Assembly (NCBI RefSeq): GCF_946481145.1
Contig: NZ_CAMLMJ010000025.1
Span: 1 to 62,455 of the forward strand
Origin: an uncultured Sediminibacterium sp.
GTDB lineage: Bacteria; Bacteroidota; Bacteroidia; Chitinophagales; Chitinophagaceae
DNA: 62,455 bases
Direction of reading: 5' to 3'
Shown here piece after piece: positions 42,171 through 49,475 of this stretch (positions are counted from its first letter, which is position 1; each line of letters starts with the position of its first letter). The notes below the pieces were generated by a model, which made no database searches, was not told where the DNA came from, and worked only from the letters and a program-made list of their open reading frames with translations. Position numbers and translations under genes: made by a program.

Positions 42171-42172
42171 TA

Positions 42173-42268
42173 AATTTGAGAATTTGAGAATTTGAAAATT
42201 TGAAAATGGATTAATTAGTGGTACTCCATTTTCATTTTCAAATTTTCAAATTATTCAATTTTCAAATT
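42173..42268. repeat. Family C inverted arms between nuoD and nuoE
   Basis: Left arm 42173-42210: AATTTGAG/AATTTGAA octamers ending AATGGA. Right arm 42225-42268: TCCATTTTCA then TTTTCAAA-type words. The inner parts are reverse complements around a 14-nt loop. The right arm ends 7 nt before the nuoE ATG and so forms its translation start region. Confidence 0.92.
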
Positions 42269-42275
42269 GAATAGT

Positions 42276-42776
42276 ATGATAAGATTTTCAGAAGAACAGA
42301 TGACCGAGTTTAAAAGACTGGTAGCGCGTTATCCGGAGGGAAAACAGAAGAGTGCACTGTTGCCGGTACTGCATCTGGCACAGGATAGTTTTGGTGGTTG
42401 GTTGAGTGCCGAAACAATGGACTATGTAGCTGATTTATTGCAAATAACACCGATAGAAGTATATGAAGTAGCAACCTTCTATAGCATGTATAACCTAAAA
42501 CCCGTAGGAAAACACATGTTCGAAGTTTGCCAGACTGGTCCATGTATGCTTAATGGCAGCGATGATATTATCGCCTATATAGGGGAGAAATTGGGCATTA
42601 AACCCGGTGAAACAACGTCTGATGGACTATTCACTTTAAAAACTGTGGAGTGTTTGGGTGCATGTGGCTATGCCCCAATGATGCAAATGGGAAAAACTTA
42701 TCGGGAACACCTGACAAAAGAAAAAGTTGATGCAATAATAGATGAATGCAGAAAAACTGCAGTAAGTCTAAATTAA
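42276..42776 (+). CDS. nuoE: NADH-quinone oxidoreductase subunit E
   Basis: 24-kDa subunit with a [2Fe-2S] cluster (N1a), part of the NADH dehydrogenase module. The start is taken at ATG 42276 (MIRFSEEQMTEFKRLV); a TTG at 42267 lies in the repeat. Cluster ligands are in CQTGPCMLNG and CLGACGYAPMM. Length is 166 residues. Its stop is 5 nt before the NlpE-like gene. Confidence 0.95.
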   Translation: MIRFSEEQMTEFKRLVARYPEGKQKSALLPVLHLAQDSFGGWLSAETMDYVADLLQITPIEVYEVATFYSMYNLKPVGKHMFEVCQTGPCMLNGSDDIIAYIGEKLGIKPGETTSDGLFTLKTVECLGACGYAPMMQMGKTYREHLTKEKVDAIIDECRKTAVSLN

Positions 42777-42781
42777 AGAGG

Positions 42782-43261
42782 ATGAAAAAAATAATCTATC
42801 CACTCTTTATCTGCCTGGTGTTTGTAACCGCTTGTGAGAATATCTCTACCTCGGGTACAACCACGATAACATCAACAGATACTGTGATGGAAGATATGTC
42901 GATAGATAAAGTGGATAGCGCTGGCAATCCAATTGGAGCAACAGCGAAAAATTCACTGGATGTAATGGGAAAATATAAGGGTGTTTTGCCCTGTGCAGAT
43001 TGTGAAGGGATAGAAACGGTGGTCGAATTAAAAGCAGATAGTACCTATAGCAGGGAAATGAAATACCTCGGCAAAAAAGACAACCTGTTTACCGCCAGTG
43101 GTAAATGGACCTGGGTTAGTGAATTTGTGATTAGTCTGGGTAGTATTAAAGAAGGACCCAACCGGTATTTTGTAGCGGAAGGGAAACTGTTGCAATTGGA
43201 TATGAATGGCAAAAAAATCAGTGGGCCTTTAGCAGATAAATATGAACTGAAAAAGCAGTAA
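42782..43261 (+). CDS. NlpE-like lipoprotein (copper-resistance NlpE N-terminal domain)
   Basis: Outer-membrane-type lipoprotein with the NlpE N-terminal fold. The start at 42782 gives a lipoprotein signal, KKIIYPLFICLVFVTACENI. The domain begins KYKGVLPCADCEGIETVVEL with the typical CxxC, followed by ADSTYSREMKYLGKKDN and ends KYELKKQ. In enterobacteria NlpE senses surface contact or copper; here it stands within the complex I operon between nuoE and nuoF, which I have not seen described. Length is 159 residues. Its TAA overlaps the ATG of the next gene (TAATG), implying translational coupling. Confidence 0.9.
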   Translation: MKKIIYPLFICLVFVTACENISTSGTTTITSTDTVMEDMSIDKVDSAGNPIGATAKNSLDVMGKYKGVLPCADCEGIETVVELKADSTYSREMKYLGKKDNLFTASGKWTWVSEFVISLGSIKEGPNRYFVAEGKLLQLDMNGKKISGPLADKYELKKQ

Positions 43262-43692
43262 TGAAAAAAGGGTTAATCATATTATTCACTTTATTTTCTT
43301 TATCAGTATTTGCCCAAGGCAAAGCTGAGGGGAAGGTTTTGAATCAAATAAAGGCATTAAATGGCGCCATTTTCATCAACAGGGATAGTGCGGTACTGGC
43401 TGGATTAATAGATGAGATGGTTACTTATGGACATTCAAGCGGAAAAATTGAGAACAAAACCGAGATGATCCATAATGCAATGGTAAGTCCAACCACCTAC
43501 AAAGATTTTGGCATGAGTGATGTCTCAATCAGGATAGATGGTAAAACGGCCATTGTAAGACATGTATTAAAAGCAAGATCATTTGATGCTGCTGGTAAGG
43601 AAGGTGTATTGCATCTGAATGTATTGCAAACATGGATCAAGAAAAATAAACAATGGATACTGGTAGCCAGACAGGCTGTTAAGTTACCCTAG
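43261..43692 (+). CDS. Exported NTF2/SnoaL-like (DUF4440-type) protein
   Basis: A 143-residue protein with a signal peptide (KKGLIILFTLFSLSVFAQG). The remainder fits the NTF2-like cone fold: AINRDSAVLAGLIDEMV-type helix, then strands with TYGHSSGKIENKTEM, SDVSIRIDGKTAIVRHVLKA and KNKQWILVARQAVKL. No catalytic pair is evident. It starts at the A of the preceding TAA. Role unknown; its exported location means it is not a structural part of the cytoplasmic arm of complex I. Confidence 0.85.
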   Translation: MKKGLIILFTLFSLSVFAQGKAEGKVLNQIKALNGAIFINRDSAVLAGLIDEMVTYGHSSGKIENKTEMIHNAMVSPTTYKDFGMSDVSIRIDGKTAIVRHVLKARSFDAAGKEGVLHLNVLQTWIKKNKQWILVARQAVKLP

Positions 43693-43733
43693 TTGAATCA
43701 TACAAATTCAAAACGCTTTTAGGCGCCGGATAT

Positions 43734-45089
43734 ATGAGTAAAAAATTATTATTAGAAAAAGCAGACGTAGAAGGCATCAGGTATTTCGATGTTTACCGTC
43801 GTGAGGGTGGGTACCGTAGTGTAGAGAAAGCATTGAAGGAAATGAACCCTGAAACGATTGTGGAAGAAGTGAAAAAAAGTGGACTGCGTGGTCGTGGCGG
43901 CGCTGGTTTTCCTGCAGGTATGAAATGGAGTTTCATCGCTAAACCAGAAGGTGTTCCCCGCCACCTGGTTTGTAATGCCGATGAAAGTGAGCCAGGTACC
44001 TTTAAAGATCGCTACCTGATGGAATTCATTCCTCACTTACTCATTGAGGGATTGATTGTTTCTTCTTTTGCGCTTGGTAGTAACGATACTTATATCTATA
44101 TCAGAGGCGAATATGCATGGATTGTTGATATTTTGGAACAAGCCATCACTGAAGCCAAAAACAACGGGTTCCTTGGCAAAAATATTTTAGGTACAGGATT
44201 CGATTGTAATATTCATGTACAACGAGGAGCAGGGGCTTATATCTGCGGTGAAGAAACTGCATTGATTGAGTCATTAGAAGGAAAACGCGGTAACCCACGT
44301 ATTAAACCTCCATTCCCTGCGATTAAAGGGTTATGGGAGAGACCAACCGTAGTTAATAATGTAGAAACACTTGCGGCTGTAGTTCCCATTATAAATATGG
44401 GTGGCGATGAGTATGCAAAAATTGGTGTTGGCCGTTCAACCGGAACTAAGTTAATCAGTGCTTGTGGTAACATTAATAAGCCTGGGGTATACGAAATCGA
44501 CATGACTATTTCTGTAGAAGAATTTATCTACAGCGACGAATATTGTGGTGGTATACCCAATGGAAAAAAATTAAAAGCCTGTATCCCAGGCGGTTCATCA
44601 GTGCCTATTCTTCCGGCTAACCTCTTACTGAAAACAGCCAAAGGTGAAACACGCTACATGAATTATGAAAGTCTTGCAGATGGCGGCTTTGCAACCGGAT
44701 CGATGATGGGCTCTGGCGGATTTATTGTAATGGATGAAGATCAGTGCGTAGTTCGTCATACACTTTCACTTGCACGTTTCTATCGTCATGAAAGCTGCGG
44801 ACAGTGTTCACCTTGTCGTGAAGGAACAGGATGGATGGAAAAAATTCTGAAGAATATTGAATATGGAAATGGTAAGATGAGTGATATTGATCTGTTATGG
44901 GATATTCAAAGAAAAATTGAAGGAAATACGATTTGTCCCTTAGGTGATGCCGCAGCATGGCCCGTAGCCGCAGCGATCCGTCATTTCAGGGATGAGTTTG
45001 AATGGCATGTAAAGCATCCGGAAGAAGCGCAGAAAAGAAACTTTGGGTTAGCGCATTATGCTGATCCGATACATGTGCCGGTAGTCTAA
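43734..45089 (+). CDS. nuoF: NADH-quinone oxidoreductase subunit F
   Basis: NADH-binding subunit with FMN and cluster N3. The 451-residue protein has GRGGAGFPAGMKW and CNADESEPGTFKDR for FMN/NADH, GAGAYICGEETALIESLEG, and the cluster ligands in ESCGQCSPCREGTGW and NTICPLGDAAAWP. It starts 41 bp after the NTF2-like gene and ends before the four-helix-bundle cassette. Confidence 0.97.
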   Translation: MSKKLLLEKADVEGIRYFDVYRREGGYRSVEKALKEMNPETIVEEVKKSGLRGRGGAGFPAGMKWSFIAKPEGVPRHLVCNADESEPGTFKDRYLMEFIPHLLIEGLIVSSFALGSNDTYIYIRGEYAWIVDILEQAITEAKNNGFLGKNILGTGFDCNIHVQRGAGAYICGEETALIESLEGKRGNPRIKPPFPAIKGLWERPTVVNNVETLAAVVPIINMGGDEYAKIGVGRSTGTKLISACGNINKPGVYEIDMTISVEEFIYSDEYCGGIPNGKKLKACIPGGSSVPILPANLLLKTAKGETRYMNYESLADGGFATGSMMGSGGFIVMDEDQCVVRHTLSLARFYRHESCGQCSPCREGTGWMEKILKNIEYGNGKMSDIDLLWDIQRKIEGNTICPLGDAAAWPVAAAIRHFRDEFEWHVKHPEEAQKRNFGLAHYADPIHVPVV

Positions 45090-45090
45090 G

Positions 45091-45118
45091 TAAAAAGTCA
45101 AAAATAAAAATTCAAAAG
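45091..45118. repeat. Left heptamer arm of the four-helix-bundle cassette, family C
   Basis: AAAAGTC, AAAAATA, AAAATTC, AAAAGAA in a 7-nt register, directly after the nuoF stop. Its opposed counterpart is at 45527-45560. Confidence 0.88.
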
Positions 45119-45124
45119 AAGAGG

Positions 45125-45511
45125 GTGTTGATAAGTGAGTTTGATGATTTTGAAGTGAATGAAGGAGAGAAGCCGTATAACATCAGGCATCGGTGTTTTT
45201 ACTTTTCGAAAGAGCTGATCATATTTGTAGGAGATCATAAATATGATAGGGTTTATAGTTCTTTATTTGATCAATTGATAAGAAGTGGAACATCCATAGG
45301 GGCAAATGTAGTAGAGGGGAAAGCTGGAAGTTCTAAGAAAGACTGGAAAAAGTATTTTGATATAGCATTAAAATCGGCGAATGAAACGAAGTATTGGTTA
45401 TGTCTGATAAGAGATACAATGAATGTTTCTAAGCCAAAAGTAAATGAACTGATCAAAGAAGCGGATGAAATATCAAAAATCATCGCTTCAATAATACTAA
45501 ATGCTAAATAG
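45125..45511 (+). CDS. Four-helix-bundle protein (IVS/S23-type)
   Basis: Small protein of the family first known from intervening sequences of 23S rRNA; relatives include the Avd accessory proteins of diversity-generating retroelements. The 128-residue frame has the hallmark second helix LIRSGTSIGANVVEGKAG (pattern RS..SI.AN..EG), then KKDWKKYFDIALKSANETKYWL and a long last helix. The start is uncertain: the frame offers GTG (45125) or TTG (45128) but no ATG, so expression may be weak. It interrupts the nuo operon between nuoF and nuoG and is bracketed by opposed heptamer arms. No reverse transcriptase or rRNA is near. Function unknown. Confidence 0.85.
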   Translation: MLISEFDDFEVNEGEKPYNIRHRCFYFSKELIIFVGDHKYDRVYSSLFDQLIRSGTSIGANVVEGKAGSSKKDWKKYFDIALKSANETKYWLCLIRDTMNVSKPKVNELIKEADEISKIIASIILNAK

Positions 45512-45526
45512 TCATAGTCGAAAATA

Positions 45527-45560
45527 GTTTTTTGACTTTTGACTTTTTAATTTTGAATTA
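45527..45560. repeat. Right heptamer arm of the four-helix-bundle cassette, family C
   Basis: GTTTTTT, GACTTTT, GACTTTT, TAATTTT, GAATTA in register, the complement in word and orientation of 45091-45118. It ends 6 nt before the nuoG ATG. Confidence 0.88.
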
Positions 45561-45566
45561 ACTGTT

Positions 45567-46685
45567 ATGCCTGAACAACAATTGTTTAAAGTAACGATCG
45601 ACAACATCACCATTGAAGTGCCTGCAGGAACTACTATTCTGAATGCAGCACGCAAAATTGGTGGTGATGTTACGCCTCCTGCCATGTGCTATTACAGCAA
45701 GCTGGAAGGAAGTGGTGGTAAGTGTCGTACCTGTTTGGTTGAAGTGAGCAAAGGTTCTGAAAAAGACCCTAGACCAATGCCTAAATTGGTAGCTTCTTGC
45801 CGTACTACCGTAATGGATGGTATGGAAGTAAAAAATATTACCAGTGAAAAAGTAATTGACGCAAGAGCAGGTGTGGTAGAATTCTTATTATTGAATCATC
45901 CACTCGATTGTCCAATTTGTGATCAGGCTGGTGAATGCCACCTTCAAGACCTAAGTTACGAACATGGTAAAGAAGGTACGCGATATGAGTTTCAACGCAG
46001 AACATTTAAGAAACACGACCTCGGGCCATATATTCAGTTACACATGACGCGTTGCATACTTTGTTACCGTTGTGTATTTACTGCAGATCAATTAACGAAT
46101 AAACGTGAACATGGGGTGCTCGACCGTGGCGATCATGCAGAAATTGCCACTTTTATTGAAAAGAGCCTTGATAATGATTTTATAGGTAATGTTATTGATG
46201 TTTGTCCGGTAGGAGCTTTAACTGATAAAACTTTCCGTTTCAAAAATCGTGTATGGTTTTTAAAACCTGTTGATGCTCACCGCGATTGTCCGACCTGTTC
46301 TGGTAAGGTAACTTTATGGAACAGAGGAGATGAAGTGTTTCGGGTAACTGCACGTAAAGATGAGTGGGGCGAAGTGGAAGATGCTGCTGATGGAAAACCT
46401 GGCTGGATCTGCAATACCTGTCGCTTCGAGAAAAAGAAAACCAGCGACTGGGTTATTGAAGGACCAAGACTCATTAACCGTCATTCTGTTATTTCGCAAG
46501 GACATTATGCCGGTAAAGTGGGTACACACATACCAACGGAAACCTTTGAAGCTGTTAATGACGGCAGACAGCCACAGTTATTAATGGATATTCATTCCGT
46601 TAGTGAAGTAAATAAACCCGATGTGCAGTTAAGCCTGATTGATGGTCCTGCACATAATCAAGTATTTAATAAGAACAAAGACTAA
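45567..46685 (+). CDS. nuoG: NADH-quinone oxidoreductase subunit G, short form
   Basis: Iron-sulfur subunit of the peripheral arm. The 372-residue protein has the [2Fe-2S] ferredoxin-like domain (CYYSKLEGSGGKCRTC), the His-Cys3 motif HPLDCPICDQAGECHLQD, the MTRCILCYRCV cluster site with CPVGAL, and the start of the next domain (DCPTCSGKVTLW, GWICNTCRFEK). It lacks the large molybdopterin-oxidoreductase-type domain present in the roughly 900-residue enterobacterial NuoG. Short NuoG is usual in Bacteroidota as I recall, so this is not taken as a truncation. Confidence 0.93.
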   Translation: MPEQQLFKVTIDNITIEVPAGTTILNAARKIGGDVTPPAMCYYSKLEGSGGKCRTCLVEVSKGSEKDPRPMPKLVASCRTTVMDGMEVKNITSEKVIDARAGVVEFLLLNHPLDCPICDQAGECHLQDLSYEHGKEGTRYEFQRRTFKKHDLGPYIQLHMTRCILCYRCVFTADQLTNKREHGVLDRGDHAEIATFIEKSLDNDFIGNVIDVCPVGALTDKTFRFKNRVWFLKPVDAHRDCPTCSGKVTLWNRGDEVFRVTARKDEWGEVEDAADGKPGWICNTCRFEKKKTSDWVIEGPRLINRHSVISQGHYAGKVGTHIPTETFEAVNDGRQPQLLMDIHSVSEVNKPDVQLSLIDGPAHNQVFNKNKD

Positions 46686-46697
46686 TCGCATTTTATA

Positions 46698-47750
46698 ATG
46701 ACACTACTTGCTTTTGACTGGGCCTTATTAATAGAAAAACTCGCACTGATTGCAGTAATTGTATTCGGTAGTCTGGGTATTGCACTATATACCACTTTCG
46801 CAGAAAGAAAAGTGGCTGCCGTATTGCAGGATCGCCCGGGACCCAACCGTGCGGGTCCTTTTGGTTTGTTACAACCATTTGCTGATGGCTTGAAACTGAT
46901 GATGAAGGAAGAGATTATTCCGAATACTTCTAATAAAGTATTGTTTATTCTTGGTCCGGGTTTGGCCATGACTGCAGCATTGATGACATGCGCCGTTATT
47001 CCATGGAGCAGTCACCTGGAGTTGTTCGACCGTAAAATTGAATTGCAGATCGCAGATATTAATATCGGTATCCTTTATGTGTTTGGTGTGGTGAGTATGG
47101 GTGTGTATGGTATTATGATTGGAGGTTGGGCCTCTAATAATAAGTTTTCCCTTATGGCAGCATTAAGGGGAGCTTCTCAGGCAATTAGTTACGAACTAGC
47201 AATGGGGTTGTCTTTAATTGCTGTGCTGATGCTGTCGGGCTCTTTAAGTTTGAAAACCATTGTTGGCGAACAAATGGCTGATGGTAATTTCTGGAATATT
47301 GTTTACCAGCCACTTGGCTTCCTCATTTTCTTTGTTTGTGCGCTGGCTGAATGTAACCGTACACCATTCGATTTACCGGAAGCAGAAAATGAATTGAACT
47401 TTGGCTATCACCAGGAATATTCATCCATGAAACTGGGCTTTTACCTTTTTGCAGAATATGTGAACATGATCATGAGTAGCGCGGTAATGGCATGCCTTTA
47501 TTTCGGAGGATATGATATTCCATTCCTGGATGAATCAACCCTCGCACCAAACCTTGCAGCGGTATTGGGAGTAGGTGCACTATTAACTAAGATTGTCATT
47601 TTTATATTCATATTTATGTGGATTCGCTGGACAATCCCACGTTTCCGTTACGATCAACTAATGAACCTGGGTTGGAAAACGATGATACCGTTAGCCCTTG
47701 CCAATATGCTGATTACAGGGGCTGTGATTTTGTGGAGAGCAGGAGGGTGA
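46698..47750 (+). CDS. nuoH: NADH-quinone oxidoreductase subunit H
   Basis: Membrane subunit linking the peripheral arm to the proton-pumping arm; forms part of the quinone chamber. The 350-residue protein has eight or so membrane helices, with AERKVAAVLQDRPGPNRAGP in the first loop and CNRTPFDLPEAENELNFGYH, the acidic loop characteristic of the family. It starts 12 bp after nuoG. Confidence 0.97.
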   Translation: MTLLAFDWALLIEKLALIAVIVFGSLGIALYTTFAERKVAAVLQDRPGPNRAGPFGLLQPFADGLKLMMKEEIIPNTSNKVLFILGPGLAMTAALMTCAVIPWSSHLELFDRKIELQIADINIGILYVFGVVSMGVYGIMIGGWASNNKFSLMAALRGASQAISYELAMGLSLIAVLMLSGSLSLKTIVGEQMADGNFWNIVYQPLGFLIFFVCALAECNRTPFDLPEAENELNFGYHQEYSSMKLGFYLFAEYVNMIMSSAVMACLYFGGYDIPFLDESTLAPNLAAVLGVGALLTKIVIFIFIFMWIRWTIPRFRYDQLMNLGWKTMIPLALANMLITGAVILWRAGG

Positions 47751-47819
47751 TGTGAATGGTCAATTGTCAATTGGAGGAAGTTCAAGCTGACTAGTGCCTT
47801 TCACAAGCGCGATTTATTG

Positions 47820-47850
47820 TTGGTAAAAATGGTGGTTAAAAATATTTTTG
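47820..47850 (+). promoter_or_regulatory. Internal nuo promoter (TTG-N20-TATTTTTG)
   Basis: TTG at 47820-47822 and TATTTTTG at 47843-47850 with a 20-nt spacer, a good match to the Bacteroidota consensus. It would start transcription near 47855, 28 nt before nuoI. Confidence 0.6.
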
Positions 47851-47882
47851 CGAAAAGTTAAACATCCCGAGGGATAAAAGAT

Positions 47883-48413
47883 ATGCAGGCATTAACAAAC
47901 AGGGCAGAGGAAGTAAGTCGGAAACCCATGAGTTTCATGGAGCGACTGTATCTCCCTGCGATTATGAAAGGAATGGCGATTACATTCAGCCATATTTTCA
48001 AAAAGCAGCCAACCATCCGCTACCCGGAAGAGAAAAGACCATTTAGTCCGGTTTTCCGTGGATTACATGTGTTGAATCGTGATGAAGAGGGCCGTGAACG
48101 TTGTACTGCTTGTGGACTTTGCGCAGTTGCATGTCCGGCAGAAGCTATTACCATGGAAGCGGCTGAAAGACTTCCGGAAGAAACAAACCTTTACCGGGAA
48201 GAAAAATATGCAGCAAAGTATGAAATCAATATGCTTCGTTGTATTTTTTGCGGACTATGTGAGGAAGCCTGTCCCAAAGATGCGATTTACTTAAGTGAAA
48301 CATTTGCTCCAGCTAATTATACCAGGAAAGGTTTTATATACGGGAAAGAGGAATTGTTGATCCCTAATCCTAAAACCAATCCGGAAGAATATGCAAAAGC
48401 AAAAGGATTATAA
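47883..48413 (+). CDS. nuoI: NADH-quinone oxidoreductase subunit I
   Basis: Carries two [4Fe-4S] clusters (N6a, N6b) passing electrons to NuoB. The 176-residue protein has the two binding motifs CTACGLCAVACPAEAI and CIFCGLCEEACPKDAI. The gap before it is the longest between nuo subunit genes without an extra gene (132 bp) and holds a candidate internal promoter. Confidence 0.97.
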   Translation: MQALTNRAEEVSRKPMSFMERLYLPAIMKGMAITFSHIFKKQPTIRYPEEKRPFSPVFRGLHVLNRDEEGRERCTACGLCAVACPAEAITMEAAERLPEETNLYREEKYAAKYEINMLRCIFCGLCEEACPKDAIYLSETFAPANYTRKGFIYGKEELLIPNPKTNPEEYAKAKGL

Positions 48414-48472
48414 AATGGATAACCTGTAACAGCCTGTTCTGTTGCTTATGATGAAAGCTAATTAAAACACCA

Positions 48473-48976
48473 ATGAGTATAACTGAAATATTATTCTTTT
48501 TCCTTTCTGCCCTGGCTGTATTCAGTGCTATTATGGTACTGGTAAGTAAGAACCCGGTGCATAGCGTTCTTTGGCTGATTGCGGTGTTTTTTGCCATTTC
48601 AGGTCACTATATTTTATTGAATGCACAATTCCTGGCCATCGTAAACCTGATTGTTTATGCCGGAGCCATTATGGTATTGTTCCTATTTGTGATTATGTTA
48701 ATGAACCTGAATAAAGAAACGGAAAGGAATAAGCATGTTTGGATGAAACTGGCCGGTGCAGTATCCGGAGGATGTTTCCTGATGGTATTGATCTCATTGG
48801 TGCGTCAGGCAACCGATTTTCAGGATAAAGCAGCGCTGATGGGTACAGGAGATATTGGTTTAATAAAAAACCTGGGTAAAGCATTGTTTAGCGACTTTGT
48901 GGTTCCCTTCGAAATCAGCAGCGTATTGTTCCTGAGTGCAATGGTAGGTGCAGTGGTGATTGGGAAAAAAGAGTAA
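48473..48976 (+). CDS. nuoJ: NADH-quinone oxidoreductase subunit J
   Basis: Membrane-arm subunit with five helices. The 167-residue protein has NPVHSVLWLIAVFFAISGHY and the third helix NLIVYAGAIMVLFLFVIMLM, which carries the pi-bulge typical of this subunit. The C-terminal helix ends with VGAVVIGKKE. It is separated from nuoK by an inverted repeat. Confidence 0.95.
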   Translation: MSITEILFFFLSALAVFSAIMVLVSKNPVHSVLWLIAVFFAISGHYILLNAQFLAIVNLIVYAGAIMVLFLFVIMLMNLNKETERNKHVWMKLAGAVSGGCFLMVLISLVRQATDFQDKAALMGTGDIGLIKNLGKALFSDFVVPFEISSVLFLSAMVGAVVIGKKE

Positions 48977-48987
48977 GATTAAGACAA

Positions 48988-49050
48988 TAGTCCATGGTCC
49001 ATAGTCCATGGAAAATATAATAGCAACCATGGACAATAAACCATGGACTA
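48988..49050. repeat. Family A inverted arms between nuoJ and nuoK
   Basis: Arms 48988-49011 and 49027-49050 match as reverse complements at 21 of 24 positions with a 15-nt AT-rich loop. It ends 13 nt before the nuoK ATG. Confidence 0.93.
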
Positions 49051-49063
49051 TAAACTAAAGAAT

Positions 49064-49399
49064 ATGCCGATACAATATTATATCTATTTAAGCCTAGCAC
49101 TGTTCAGCATTGGTATCATTGGAGTGTTAACACGTCGCAATGCGATCATTGTTTTTATGTGTGTAGAATTGATGCTAAATGCGGTAAACCTTTTGCTGGT
49201 GGCATTCTCAAAAATGCACCATGGTATTGCATTAACCAGTGACCCAGCTACTACGGTGGGTATAGACGGGCAATTATTTGTGTTCTTTATTATGGTAGTG
49301 GCGGCTGCAGAAGTAAGTGTAGGACTTGCAATTATTGTAATGATGTACAGAAATGTACATTCAGTAGATATTAATTTTTTGAATCGATTGAAAAACTAA
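49064..49399 (+). CDS. nuoK: NADH-quinone oxidoreductase subunit K
   Basis: Antiporter-like (MnhC-type) membrane subunit with three helices. The start at 49064 ([17 protein letters not shown]) is preferred because the in-frame ATG at 49043 lies within the repeat. Conserved acidic residues are in [13 protein letters not shown] and [13 protein letters not shown]. Length is 111 residues. Confidence 0.95.
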   Translation: MPIQYYIYLSLALFSIGIIGVLTRRNAIIVFMCVELMLNAVNLLLVAFSKMHHGIALTSDPATTVGIDGQLFVFFIMVVAAAEVSVGLAIIVMMYRNVHSVDINFLNRLKN

Positions 49400-49427
49400 T
49401 TCCTGAAAAGGAAGCATTGTTGATCCA

Positions 49428-49466
49428 ATCCCAGTAATGGGATAAAAAGACTCCGCCTCAGGCGGA
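49428..49466. repeat. Two small dyads before nuoL
   Basis: ATCCC/GGGAT around AGTAAT at 49428-49443, then TCCGCCT/AGGCGGA around a single C at 49452-49466. They are close to the nuoL start and may form hairpins in the mRNA. Confidence 0.7.
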
Positions 49467-49475
49467 AAGAAGGCT

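Noticed and set aside
45125..45511. Diversity-generating retroelement (the four-helix-bundle protein as Avd)
   Set aside because: No reverse transcriptase, template repeat or variable target gene is in the window.
45091..45560. 23S rRNA intervening sequence
   Set aside because: The flanking DNA is nuoF and nuoG coding sequence, not rRNA.
45567..46685. nuoG as a truncated pseudogene
   Set aside because: The frame is clean, all cluster motifs are intact, and short NuoG is usual in this phylum as I recall.
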